Shown: positions 16,714-24,151 of the stretch, piece after piece
Position numbering within the stretch: position 1 is the first letter of the stretch
Layout: every line of letters begins with the position of its first letter
Assembly: GCF_030063185.1 (NCBI RefSeq)
Contig: NZ_JASISP010000019.1
Coordinates: 21,702 to 85,701 of the forward strand
Source of the DNA: Arthrobacter sp. H35-D1
Lineage (GTDB): Bacteria; Actinomycetota; Actinomycetes; Actinomycetales; Micrococcaceae
Length of the DNA stretch: 64,000 nucleotides
Direction: 5' to 3'
The notes under the pieces: model-generated
What the model was told of the DNA's origin: nothing
The model's database searches: none
What the model saw: the letters and a program-made list of their open reading frames with translations, nothing else
Position numbers and translations under genes: made by a program

Positions 16714-17172
16714 TCAGGCAGCGGGGCGGAGTCCGCCGTTGATCTTCCGCTTGACGCGGCCCAGCATGGCGCTCATGCCGCGCATGCGCAGCGGGGAGAT
16801 GGCACGGGTCAGGCCCAGCTGGTCCGGCATGTCGTCGGGTACGGCAAGGATTTCTTCGGCTGTCAATCCGTCGAGGCCTTCAAACAGCACCGACGCAAAA
16901 CCGCGCGTGGTGGGTGCTTCGGGGGGAGCCTGGAAGAACAACCTGACGACATCGCCGTTCGGTGTCTTTTCCGACTCGACTGTCAAAAACAACGGCGACT
17001 GGCATTCCAGGACCTGCTCGAGCAACTCCGGGTGATTTGTGAGGCGCTCAGGCAGGGCCGGCAGGGAACGGGAAAATTCCAGCAGCAGCGTCAGGCGGTC
17101 GCGTTCTTCCAGTTCCTGGAAATCCTCGACGATCTCAGCCAGTGCGGGGGGAAGTGCTTGTGAAGTAGTCAT
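16714..17172 (-). CDS. sufE: SufE family cysteine desulfurase activator
   Basis: 152-residue SufE-type protein. The sulfur-accepting Cys lies in 'LECQSPLF', and the C-terminal motif 'MRGMSAMLGRVKRKI' is typical of actinobacterial SufE. The protein takes persulfide sulfur from a cysteine desulfurase for Fe-S cluster assembly. The ATG overlaps no neighbour; the rhodanese gene ends 134 bases upstream on the same strand. Symbol given from family recognition. Confidence 0.93.
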   Translation of the reverse strand: MTTSQALPPALAEIVEDFQELEERDRLTLLLEFSRSLPALPERLTNHPELLEQVLECQSPLFLTVESEKTPNGDVVRLFFQAPPEAPTTRGFASVLFEGLDGLTAEEILAVPDDMPDQLGLTRAISPLRMRGMSAMLGRVKRKINGGLRPAA

Positions 17173-17306
17173 CGACTAAAGCGTACGTTTCTTTTCGGTG
17201 GAAGGTGAAACAGAGGAAAGTTGGTCCCGGAAGCGTATGGGCCCACGCGCCCGAGGGGCCCAAAGTCCAGACGCGCCAGCGGCTGAACTTTGGGAGGGCG
17301 TGGGGA

Positions 17307-18230
17307 CTAGTTCTTTGCGGGCAGTTCGCCGCGTTCGGTGCCCACGGCGATGGGAACACGCACGGCGTTGCCCCATTCGGTCCAGGAGCCGTCGTAGTTG
17401 CGGACCGTGTCGAAGCCCAGCAGGTACTTCAGCGCGAACCAGGTGTGGCTGGATCGCTCGCCAATGCGGCAGTAGGCCACGACGTCGTCCCCTGCCGCCA
17501 GTCCGGCTTCGCCGAGGTACAGGGCCTCGAGCTCTTCGCGTGAGCGGTAGGTGCCGTCTTCGGCCGCGGCACGGGCCCACGGGATGGAGGCAGCCGTGGG
17601 GATGTGGCCGCCACGCAAGGTGCCTTCCTGCGGGTAGGCAGGCATGTGGGTGCGTTCACCGGTGTATTCCTCGGTGGAACGGACATCGATCAGCGGGTTC
17701 TTGCCCAAGTGGGCCAGGACGTCTTCCTTGTAGGCGCGGATGGGGGCGTCGTTGCGCTCCACCACCGGGTAGCCTGCGGACGCGGTGACGGCGGTGGCGT
17801 CGGTGGTCATCTCGCGGCCCTCGGCAATCCACTTGTCGCGGCCGCCGTCGAGCAGGCGAACATCTTCGTGGCCGAACAAGGTAAAGACCCACAGGGCGTA
17901 AGCGGCCCACCAATTGGACTTGTCGCCATAGACCACAACTGTGGTGTCGCGGGAGATGCCCTTGGCCGTGGCGAGCAGGGCGAAAGCGGCGCCGTCAATG
18001 TAGTCCCGGGTGACGTCGTCGTTCAGGTCCGTGTGCCAGTCAATCTTGACTGCTCCGGGGATGTGCCCGGTTTCGTACAGCAGCACGTCCTCGTCGGACT
18101 CCACGACCACAAGGCCGCCGTTGGCAGTGGCCCCGCCGGCAATGGCCTCGGCGAGCCACTCGGTGGACACAAGCCGCTCCGGGTGGGCGTAGGCTGCGAA
18201 CTTCTCATTCGATTCAACTGCAACAGGCAT
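17307..18230 (-). CDS. Sulfurtransferase (two rhodanese domains)
   Basis: 307-residue thiosulfate/3-mercaptopyruvate sulfurtransferase. Two tandem rhodanese domains are seen: an inactive N-terminal one ('[12 protein letters not shown]', '[15 protein letters not shown]', '[19 protein letters not shown]') and a C-terminal one with the active-site loop '[10 protein letters not shown]' (Cys nucleophile). The CRxGxR(S/T) loop is the actinobacterial thiosulfate sulfurtransferase type. It is expressed divergently from zapE across 267 bases and is followed by sufE, consistent with a role in sulfane-sulfur delivery. '[14 protein letters not shown]' is the conserved second-domain entry. Confidence 0.95.
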   Translation of the reverse strand: MPVAVESNEKFAAYAHPERLVSTEWLAEAIAGGATANGGLVVVESDEDVLLYETGHIPGAVKIDWHTDLNDDVTRDYIDGAAFALLATAKGISRDTTVVVYGDKSNWWAAYALWVFTLFGHEDVRLLDGGRDKWIAEGREMTTDATAVTASAGYPVVERNDAPIRAYKEDVLAHLGKNPLIDVRSTEEYTGERTHMPAYPQEGTLRGGHIPTAASIPWARAAAEDGTYRSREELEALYLGEAGLAAGDDVVAYCRIGERSSHTWFALKYLLGFDTVRNYDGSWTEWGNAVRVPIAVGTERGELPAKN

Positions 18231-18497
18231 GGTGCCCTTTCTCTTATAACTGCTCAGGCCGGGGCCGCCGAAGGTATTTCCGGGACCGTTCCGTGGCCGT
18301 GAGGTGCAGATTAGCGTTCCGCCGCGAAAATCTTGGGTGCGGCAGCTATTCCCTACTATCAGCGTAACGAGTTGCCCCGCCGTTTACTTCCTTGGCCGTT
18401 AACGCAACGCAATATGCCGTGGGTATTCTTGTATCCATGAGCCGTGTGTCGTGTCCGGCATGCACTGTCGGAAGAATCTTTATGATCGGAATCATTC

Positions 18498-19580
18498 TTG
18501 GTACACGTTGAGCAACTATCCACCCGCCGTCCGGCTGTCTCGGTCGCGGAACTGTTGCAGGGTTTTGTCCCGTCCCCGCGCTTTGGCAAAGTTTCCTTTG
18601 ACACGTACCGCCCGGACCCCAACCAGCCCTCGCAGTCCCAAGCGGTGACGTTGCTGCAGGAATTCGCCACCGGCACGGCGGGGAAACCGGCCGGCGGCCT
18701 GCGCAAGCTCTTTGGCGGCAAATCCAAGGGAAGCGGCAAGGGATCCGGGGCCAAGGGTGCGGGCAAGCGCGCCGGTGTCTACCTCGACGGCGGCTTTGGC
18801 GTGGGCAAGACCCACCTGCTCTCTTCCCTGTGGCACGAAGTTGAGGGGCCCAAGGCCATTGGCACTTTTGTGGAGTACACCAACTTGGTGGGCGCGCTGT
18901 CCTTCCGCAAGACGGTCGAGGCGCTGAGCCAGTACAAACTGGTGTGCATTGACGAGTTTGAACTTGACGATCCCGGCGACACGGTGCTGATGTCGCGATT
19001 GATGCGTGAACTGGCCGACGCCGGCGTGAAGCTGGCAGCGACCTCCAACACGCTGCCCGGTTCACTGGGCGACGGACGGTTCGCCGCCGTCGACTTCCAG
19101 CGGGAAATCCAGGTCCTGGCCGACCAGTTCGAGATCCTGCACATCGACGGCGAAGACTTCCGCCACCGCGGACTGCCCACCCCGCCCAATCCGGTGGCCA
19201 ACAGTGAGCTTGATGCGCGCATGCGCGCCGATTTCGGGGACCGCACCGTGGCTGTGGACGACTTTGGCACGCTGGTGGACCATTTGGCAGGCGTCCACCC
19301 CTCCAGATACAGGCAGCTGCTTGACGGCATCGATGCCGTGGTGTGGCGCAATGTGGCCACCATTACCGAACAATCGGTTGCACTGCGCTTTGTAGTGCTG
19401 GCCGACAGGCTCTACGACAGGGACGTGCCAATCCTGGCCAGCGGGGCACCGCTGGACCAACTGTTCACCGAAGAGATGATGACAGGCGGCTACCAGAAGA
19501 AGTACTTCCGCGCGGTGTCGCGCCTGACAGCTCTGGCCCGTGAAGCCCAGGAGGCCACAGTTCCCCAACCCGTGAGCTGA
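18498..19580 (+). CDS. zapE: Cell division protein ZapE / AFG1-type ATPase
   Basis: 360-residue P-loop ATPase. The Walker A is 'GGFGVGKTHL' (~residues 98-107), Walker B 'VCIDEFEL', sensor 'LAATSNTLP'. Between residues ~66 and 90 there is a Gly/Lys/Ser-rich insert (KLFGGKSKGSGKGSGAKGAGKR) found in actinobacterial members. ZapE/AFG1 proteins act in division-ring stability or membrane protein quality control; which applies here is unknown. The start is a TTG at 18498, the only in-frame start after a TGA upstream; the ribosome site is weak. A strong terminator follows at 19687. Confidence 0.92.
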   Translation: MVHVEQLSTRRPAVSVAELLQGFVPSPRFGKVSFDTYRPDPNQPSQSQAVTLLQEFATGTAGKPAGGLRKLFGGKSKGSGKGSGAKGAGKRAGVYLDGGFGVGKTHLLSSLWHEVEGPKAIGTFVEYTNLVGALSFRKTVEALSQYKLVCIDEFELDDPGDTVLMSRLMRELADAGVKLAATSNTLPGSLGDGRFAAVDFQREIQVLADQFEILHIDGEDFRHRGLPTPPNPVANSELDARMRADFGDRTVAVDDFGTLVDHLAGVHPSRYRQLLDGIDAVVWRNVATITEQSVALRFVVLADRLYDRDVPILASGAPLDQLFTEEMMTGGYQKKYFRAVSRLTALAREAQEATVPQPVS

Positions 19581-19645
19581 CGGGGCACGGCAGCTGAGGG
19601 CGTCCGCGGGGCCCGTGCAGGATCCACTCCCGTACCTATGTCAAT

Positions 19646-19687
19646 GCCAAAAGTGTTTTAACGCCAAAAGTGTTTTAACGCCAAAAG
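19646..19687. repeat. 17-bp direct repeat before the zapE terminator
   Basis: GCCAAAAGTGTTTTAAC occurs at 19646-19662 and 19663-19679 without mismatch, and a third copy begins (GCCAAAAG) at 19680, running into the terminator stem. The unit is AT-richer than its surroundings. Confidence 0.9.
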
Positions 19688-19728
19688 GCGCCGGTGCCGT
19701 CGTCACGACGGGACCGGCGCCCTCTTTG
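19687..19728. terminator. Rho-independent terminator between convergent zapE and the antitoxin gene
   Basis: GGCGCCGGT pairs with ACCGGCGCC, with further pairing of CCGTCG/GACGG around TCA, followed by TCTTTG on the plus strand and preceded by CCAAAA, which gives TTTTGG on the minus strand. It lies between two convergent genes, so it probably works both ways. Confidence 0.8.
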
Positions 19729-19755
19729 ACGCTCTGGACACGAGCGAAGGACCAG

Positions 19756-19977
19756 CTACTTGGCTGAACCGTCTACATTGGGTTGGCCGTCTGCCTTGGC
19801 TGAACCGTCTACATAGTCGGAAGTTGCCTTTTGGGCGGAGTCAATCTGGTCCTTGTACTTGTCACCAGTTTTCCCATCGACCCAGTCGCCGGACTTTTCG
19901 ACGCCACGTTTGATGGCGTCTCCATGTTTGTTGACCAATCCTTCGGCCTTGCCCTTGACATCGTCAAAAATAGACAA
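19756..19977 (-). CDS. Rv0909/MT0933-type putative antitoxin
   Basis: 73-residue basic/acidic helical protein 'MSIFDDVKGKAEGLVNKHGD' with 'GDWVDGKTGDKY', the signature of the Rv0909 family of putative toxin-antitoxin antitoxins. I chose the TTG at 19977 because GGAGG lies six bases upstream and the family starts MSIFDD; a longer reading from an ATG at 20016 lacks this. No toxin gene of a known type adjoins it. The C-terminus 'YVDGSAKADGQPNVDGSAK' carries an internal duplication that matches a 20-bp DNA direct repeat (19759-19778, 19795-19814). Confidence 0.85.
   Translation of the reverse strand: MSIFDDVKGKAEGLVNKHGDAIKRGVEKSGDWVDGKTGDKYKDQIDSAQKATSDYVDGSAKADGQPNVDGSAK
19759..19814. repeat. 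20-bp direct repeat in the 3' end of the antitoxin gene
   Basis: CTTGGCTGAACCGTCTACAT is present at 19759-19778 and again at 19795-19814, 36 bases apart start to start, exactly 12 codons, so the duplication keeps the reading frame and doubles the peptide VDGSAK. Confidence 0.9.
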
Positions 19978-20119
19978 CAGGCACCTCCCTTCGCTCATGG
20001 GGTCCTTGCGCCCCAACTTTTCTTAGCCTAGTTCCCGCCTGCGCTTTGTCAAGGGAAATTTTGCTGGAATCCGGAACGAATCGTTGCCATGTGGCACACT
20101 GGTTTGAGCCACTAGGCAC

Positions 20120-20161
20120 CCGGACGAGGTGCGCCGTACCCGGACAGCGACAAGACGGCGC
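20120..20161 (+). ncRNA. Guanidine-III riboswitch (ykkC-III)
   Basis: The stretch CCGGACGAGGTGCGCCGTAC followed by CCGG, CGACAAGACGGCGC matches the compact guanidine-III aptamer: CCGG pairs with CCGG, GCGCCGT pairs with ACGGCGC, forming the known pseudoknot. It ends one base before the GAGGAG ribosome site of a guanidine exporter gene, the usual position, so guanidine binding probably frees translation. Known biology: this class controls SugE/Gdx exporters in actinobacteria. Confidence 0.92.
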
Positions 20162-20177
20162 CGAGGAGATGCTTTTC

Positions 20178-20492
20178 ATGGCGTGGGTTGTTTTGGTTGT
20201 TTCGGGATTGCTGGAGGCCGTGTGGGCCACTGCGCTGGGAAAAAGTGAAGGCTTTTCCAAAATAGGTCCCAGTATTGTCTTTGTTGTTGCCGTTGTCGTC
20301 AGCATGTTCGGACTGGCCTGGGCCATGCGCACGCTTCCAGTGGGGACCTCCTACGCGGTTTGGGTGGGCATTGGCGCTGCCCTGACGGTCAGCTATGCCA
20401 TGCTCACGGGCACCGAGGCCGTTTCGCTGGTGAAGATCCTGTTGCTGCTGGGCCTGGTGGGCTGCATTGTGGGCCTGAAACTGGCCCACTGA
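20178..20492 (+). CDS. sugE: Guanidinium exporter (SMR family SugE/Gdx)
   Basis: 105-residue small multidrug-resistance protein with four transmembrane helices. It has 'GLLEAVWATALGKSEGF', in which the Glu of helix 1 (LLE) is the proton/substrate-binding residue, and 'GTSYAVWVGIGAALT', the conserved SMR signature of helix 3. The 'W-A' context after the Glu is that of Gdx-type guanidinium exporters rather than EmrE-type pumps, and the guanidine-III riboswitch upstream supports this strongly. The start ATG at 20178 has GAGGAG nine bases upstream. Acts in the cytoplasmic membrane as an antiparallel dimer (family knowledge). Confidence 0.95.
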   Translation: MAWVVLVVSGLLEAVWATALGKSEGFSKIGPSIVFVVAVVVSMFGLAWAMRTLPVGTSYAVWVGIGAALTVSYAMLTGTEAVSLVKILLLLGLVGCIVGLKLAH

Positions 20493-20531
20493 CTTTTTCC
20501 GTCAGGCGCTGTCATGGCAGCGGTTTGCCAG

Positions 20532-21992
20532 CTACTCGCCTGCTCGACGCGAGCGCAGGTCCGCATAGCCCACAACCAGCGTGAGGACCACCAAGATGAA
20601 GATCGTGGTCAGCCCTGCGATAAACGCCATCGACCAGTTGCTGAATCCCAACACCGTGAAAGCCACTGCAGTGATCAAGGCGATGCCCACCGAGGTTCCG
20701 ATGCGCTGGCCGGTCTGCATGATCCCGCCCGAGCTGCCCGCGTACTCCAGCGGCACCTCGGCCAGGGTGAGCGTCTGGTTGGGGCTGATCACAGCCCCTT
20801 GCGACACCCCGACGAACGTCAGGCTCAGCAGCAGCCACCATTCACTGGCGGCGCCGATTGCTTGAAGCCACACCACCAGGATGCTGGTAGCGAGTCCGAA
20901 CAAGCCAAAATACAGCCCACCGACGACGACCTTGCGACCGTACTCGGCAACTTTGCGCCCGCCCCACAACGCCGCTATGCCCGAGGCGATGGCACTGGGC
21001 AGCCCTACCATCCCGGTCGCCAGGGCGCTGTGGCCCAGCCCATCCTGGAAGTACAGCGCAATCAGCACCCAGATGCTTGTCATGCCCAGAAAGTACAGGC
21101 CCACCAGCAGAGTTCCATTGGCGAAGCTCTTCACCTGAAAGATCCCGAGATCAACCATTGGGCTCTTGCCGAGGCGCTTGTAACGACGCTCCCACCACAG
21201 CCACACTGCCAGCAGGACGCCCCCGAAGGGGAGAACTGCCCAGACCAGCGCTGATTCCCTTGACTCCAGGAAGGGGAAGAGCACAGCAACCACTGCAAGC
21301 CCCAGAAGGACCGCGCCCACCATGTCCAAGTCCCTGCTCTGCTTCGGCACGCCGGGAACAGCCAGCCCTTGGCCCTGCCTGCTGTTGAGCAATGGTTTGG
21401 GAAGCCACAAAAATGCAAGGACGATGGCAAGAATACCCACCGGAAGATTCACGAAGAACACCCACCGCCAGCCCTCCTGCACCCCGGCTGCGTGAATCAG
21501 GAGGCCGCCGAGCAACGGCCCCGCCGCCACCGAGACACCCACCACACCGCCGAAGACACCGAAGGCCCGCCCCCGCTCGGCGCCCCGGAAGTACTGCTGA
21601 ATCATCCCGATCATCTGCGGGTTGAACAGGCCCGCCGCGATGCCCTGCAACGCCCGTGAGATGTTCAGCCAGAGTGCATCAGGGGCGAATCCTGCGGCGG
21701 CGGAAGTAATTGTGAACAGTGCAACGCCGATGATGAACAAGGGTCCGCGCCCAAAGAGGTCACCTGCCCGGCCTGCCGAGACGAGGCCGATGCCGAAGGT
21801 GAGCGCATATCCGGAAAGCACCCACTGCAACTCCGATGTGGATGCTTCCAGCCCTGTCTGGATTGATGGCAGCGCCACGGTGACGATGCTGACGTCGATC
21901 AAGGACATAAAGAGCGTGACAGCGAGAACCGTAAGGATCCGCCAGCGACGCGGATCGGGAATGTATTGCTGGGTACTCTGTCCGTCGATCAC
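20532..21992 (-). CDS. MFS transporter, DHA2 (14-helix) family
   Basis: About 486 residues, 14 predicted membrane helices. Signature elements are 'LIDVSIVTVALPSIQTGL' (helix 1), motif A-like 'GRAGDLFGRGPLF' between helices 2 and 3, 'RALQGIAAGLFNPQMIGMIQ' (helix 4, motif B with Arg) and 'GPLLGGLLI' (helix 5, motif C of antiporters). This is the drug/proton antiporter-2 type; the substrate is unknown. I start it at the GTG at 21992 (TAAGG eight bases upstream); a GTG at 21998 is possible. The frame stays open further upstream through a terminator and a tRNA gene, which is not coding. Confidence 0.9.
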   Translation of the reverse strand: MIDGQSTQQYIPDPRRWRILTVLAVTLFMSLIDVSIVTVALPSIQTGLEASTSELQWVLSGYALTFGIGLVSAGRAGDLFGRGPLFIIGVALFTITSAAAGFAPDALWLNISRALQGIAAGLFNPQMIGMIQQYFRGAERGRAFGVFGGVVGVSVAAGPLLGGLLIHAAGVQEGWRWVFFVNLPVGILAIVLAFLWLPKPLLNSRQGQGLAVPGVPKQSRDLDMVGAVLLGLAVVAVLFPFLESRESALVWAVLPFGGVLLAVWLWWERRYKRLGKSPMVDLGIFQVKSFANGTLLVGLYFLGMTSIWVLIALYFQDGLGHSALATGMVGLPSAIASGIAALWGGRKVAEYGRKVVVGGLYFGLFGLATSILVVWLQAIGAASEWWLLLSLTFVGVSQGAVISPNQTLTLAEVPLEYAGSSGGIMQTGQRIGTSVGIALITAVAFTVLGFSNWSMAFIAGLTTIFILVVLTLVVGYADLRSRRAGE

Positions 21993-22083
21993 TGGCACAA
22001 CCTTACTTAGCGTCTTGAGGGGTGTCGACGTGCCCGCGTTGCCGTGCACGCGCCGGCAACGCGGGTGGTGGCCCGACGGCGCG

Positions 22084-22129
22084 AAAAAGCCCCTCCGGCC
22101 AGCGTTTCTGCTGGTGGGAGGGGCTTTTT
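22084..22129 (-). terminator. Terminator after tRNA-Val (CAC)
   Basis: AAAAAGCCCCTCC pairs with GGAGGGGCTTTTT in a long symmetrical hairpin. It lies just downstream of the minus-strand tRNA-Val and can act in both directions. Confidence 0.85.
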
Positions 22130-22134
22130 GATCG

Positions 22135-22206
22135 TGGGCGATACTGGGTTCGAACCAGTGACCTCTTCGGTGTGAACGAAGCGCGCTACCACTGCGCCAA
22201 TCGCCC
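22135..22206 (-). tRNA. tRNA-Val (CAC)
   Basis: Cloverleaf with acceptor GGGCGAT/ATCGCCC and discriminator A, D-arm GGCGCAGTGGTAGCGC, anticodon stem CTTCG/CGAAG around the loop TTCACAC (anticodon CAC, reading GUG), and T-loop GGTTCGAACC. It is nearly identical to the two tRNA-Val (GAC) genes on the other strand, differing mainly in the anticodon arm. Confidence 0.95.
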
Positions 22207-22729
22207 AAAGTCGCCTTCACAGCCCGTCAAGCGGGTTGTGCGCGTTCCTTGGTGCGTTCAAAACAATAGCCCAAACTGCTGCGCACTCATAATCGTCCAT
22301 GTTCGAACGCCTCCTTGTGCAACGGACCGCATGGTGGTGTCCGGGGATGGGGCGCCACCGGCAGTGTTGTGCCAAGAGTGTTGTGCCAAGAACCAGCTGG
22401 CACCCAAGGCGCCCGAAACGCACAGGGGAGTGTCCGGCGTCGTGCCCGGAAAAGAGTGAATGTGACGAGCACCTCAGGATTGTTTCTGCTCGAAAACGTC
22501 GAAATCGAAACAAATCGGGCCCAAATGGGGGCATTGAATGACATGCATGTAATTCGAATGGAAACGCGAAATCCCCGCCAATTCAACGATGCAGGCACCT
22601 CGCCGGCTTGGGAAGCGAAACCGGGAGCGGGCCGATTTGGTGTTTGGGAAAAAGCTCGGGTATTGTTTTCACCGCAGCAACACGGACTACCGAAGCGGAA
22701 ACGCAAGCGGTAAGAAAATGTTACTCACT
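22207..22729. other. Gene-free stretch before the tRNA cluster
   Basis: No gene can be supported. It contains a 14-bp tandem repeat AGTGTTGTGCCAAG at 22363-22376 and 22377-22390. GC content falls towards the right, and the promoter for the tRNA cluster probably lies in the last ~60 bases, but no clear -35/-10 pair stands out. Confidence 0.6.
22363..22390. repeat. 14-bp tandem direct repeat
   Basis: AGTGTTGTGCCAAG is present twice in tandem without mismatch (22363-22376, 22377-22390) in a non-coding stretch between divergent tRNA genes. Confidence 0.85.
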
Positions 22730-22802
<73 letters not shown>

Positions 22803-22826
22803 CGCAAGACACCGTTCAGTTTTCAC

Positions 22827-22900
22827 GGTGGGGTGGCCGAGAGGCGAGGCAACGGACTGCAAATCCGTGCACACGGGTTCGAATCCCGTTCCCACCTCCA
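22827..22900 (+). tRNA. tRNA-Cys (GCA)
   Basis: Acceptor GGTGGGG pairing with CCCACC, anticodon stem CGGA/TCCG around CTGCAAA (anticodon GCA), T-loop GGTTCGAATCC. Discriminator T (22897) is followed by an encoded CCA (22898-22900). Confidence 0.95.
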
Positions 22901-22948
22901 TTAGGCTGATCCAAAGTATTTTGCTGTAGAGTACAGCGGAATGCATTT

Positions 22949-23020
22949 GGGCGATTGGCGCAGCGGTAGCGCGCTTCCCTGACACGGAAGAGGTCACTGG
23001 TTCGATCCCAGTATCGCCCA
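22949..23020 (+). tRNA. tRNA-Val (GAC), copy 1
   Basis: 72 bases: acceptor GGGCGAT/ATCGCCC, discriminator A, anticodon stem CTTCC/GGAAG around CTGACAC (anticodon GAC, reading GUC/GUU). Identical in the mature part to the copy at 23226. Confidence 0.96.
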
Positions 23021-23070
23021 CGAATGAACTTGTTCATTCATCCAATGAAAGTTGGGCAAAAGAAGTAAAT

Positions 23071-23143
<73 letters not shown>

Positions 23144-23225
23144 CGCATATATATGGATGGACTGCCGGAAGCCGTGAGGTTTCCGGCAGTCTTGTTCCAA
23201 ATCCGGATGTTGATCCAACGAATCC

Positions 23226-23300
23226 GGGCGATTGGCGCAGCGGTAGCGCGCTTCCCTGACACGGAAGAGGTCACTGGTTCGATCCCAGTATCGCCCACCA
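23226..23300 (+). tRNA. tRNA-Val (GAC), copy 2
   Basis: Same sequence as the copy at 22949 with anticodon GAC; here the discriminator A (23297) is followed by an encoded CCA. A terminator follows directly, so this is the last gene of the tRNA operon. Confidence 0.96.
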
Positions 23301-23308
23301 GTACACCA

Positions 23309-23332
23309 GGCACCCTGACAGGGTGCCTTTTC
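23309..23332 (+). terminator. Terminator of the tRNA cluster
   Basis: GGCACCCTG-A-CAGGGTGCC followed by TTTTCT: a perfect 9-bp stem with a one-base centre (effective loop slightly larger) and a T-run, nine bases after the last tRNA. Confidence 0.88.
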
Positions 23333-23418
23333 TATTAGCTGCCGGACCCTGTGACAACGTGTAAGTTGCTTTTCCGATGGGAGCCGGCCGCCGTTGCGAG
23401 CAGGGATGGCGCAAGCGC

Positions 23419-24015
23419 ATGTCGATTGAAACGTGGGTCTGGCTCGGTGTTGCGGTTTTTAGCATTGTTTTTACTACGGGCTTTGGGATGTGGGCGAAAC
23501 GCCGACCCAACTTGGACAAAGTCACCAAGGGCGCCGTTCGCCAACCAAAGATCATTCCCATCTTTGGCTGGATTCTGCTGGTCGTGGGTGCGCTGCTGTT
23601 CTTGCTTTCCATCCCGCTGATCATGGAGTCCAGTGCTGGTATTGGTCCTTTGGCGAGCGGGGCGGGCATGATGGCCTTCGGCGGCGTCTTCTTGTTGATT
23701 TACAAGAATTGGTACGTCTTGGTACGTCTTGGTTCGTCTTGGTACGTCTTGGTGGGTCCGGATGAGATTGTCAATCGAAGTGTTTTCGGCAAGATCAAGC
23801 GCATCCGTTACGACTCCATCCGCCGATACTCCTTCACGACAAACGGTGTTGTTCCCATGGTCAATGTTTGGGGGCTCGACGGCGTCGGAATCTCCGTGAA
23901 CAGCTCAGCCTTCAACGTTGATCCGCTGTTGGACGTTCTTGAGCATCACCTGCACCACGGCGGGTGGCCCCACGAGGTTGCGGGGAGCGGGGACTACTAC
24001 GGCGACAAGCGGTAG
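23419..24015 (+). CDS. Membrane protein with PH-like cytoplasmic domain
   Basis: 198 residues from the ATG at 23419 (MSIETWVWLGVAVF). Three hydrophobic helices are visible: ~5-25, ~45-70 ('GWILLVVGALLFLLSIPLI') and ~75-97 ('GAGMMAFGGVFLLIYKNW'). The remainder ('YVLVGPDEIVNRSVFGKIKR' onwards) has the strand pattern of a bacterial PH-like domain. The coding sequence contains four 10-bp units (23711-23750) encoding NWYVLVRLGSSWYVLVG, so the segment WYVLV is doubled; removal of three units (30 bp) would restore a simple 'NWYVLVGPDE' junction. Function unknown. Confidence 0.7.
   Translation: MSIETWVWLGVAVFSIVFTTGFGMWAKRRPNLDKVTKGAVRQPKIIPIFGWILLVVGALLFLLSIPLIMESSAGIGPLASGAGMMAFGGVFLLIYKNWYVLVRLGSSWYVLVGPDEIVNRSVFGKIKRIRYDSIRRYSFTTNGVVPMVNVWGLDGVGISVNSSAFNVDPLLDVLEHHLHHGGWPHEVAGSGDYYGDKR
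23711..23750. repeat. Four tandem 10-bp units inside a coding region
   Basis: GGTACGTCTT occurs four times in tandem (third copy GGTTCGTCTT). Because 10 is not divisible by three, gain or loss of one unit would shift the reading frame of the membrane-protein gene, while three units (30 bp) keep it. Confidence 0.92.
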
Positions 24016-24151
24016 CAACGGGCGGCCCCACAACTCCGTGCGAGCAAACCAGTTGGGGCGAGGTGATCCGTATGCCGCCCAGGGCCTGGTTATCCACAGC
24101 TTCCTGCCCGCACCGACACCGAGTGTTGGCAGCTAATGGAATAGTAGAGGC

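Noticed and set aside
22315..22713. 132-codon frame upstream of the tRNA cluster
   Set aside because: No family, irregular composition, several overlapping alternatives and no convincing start.
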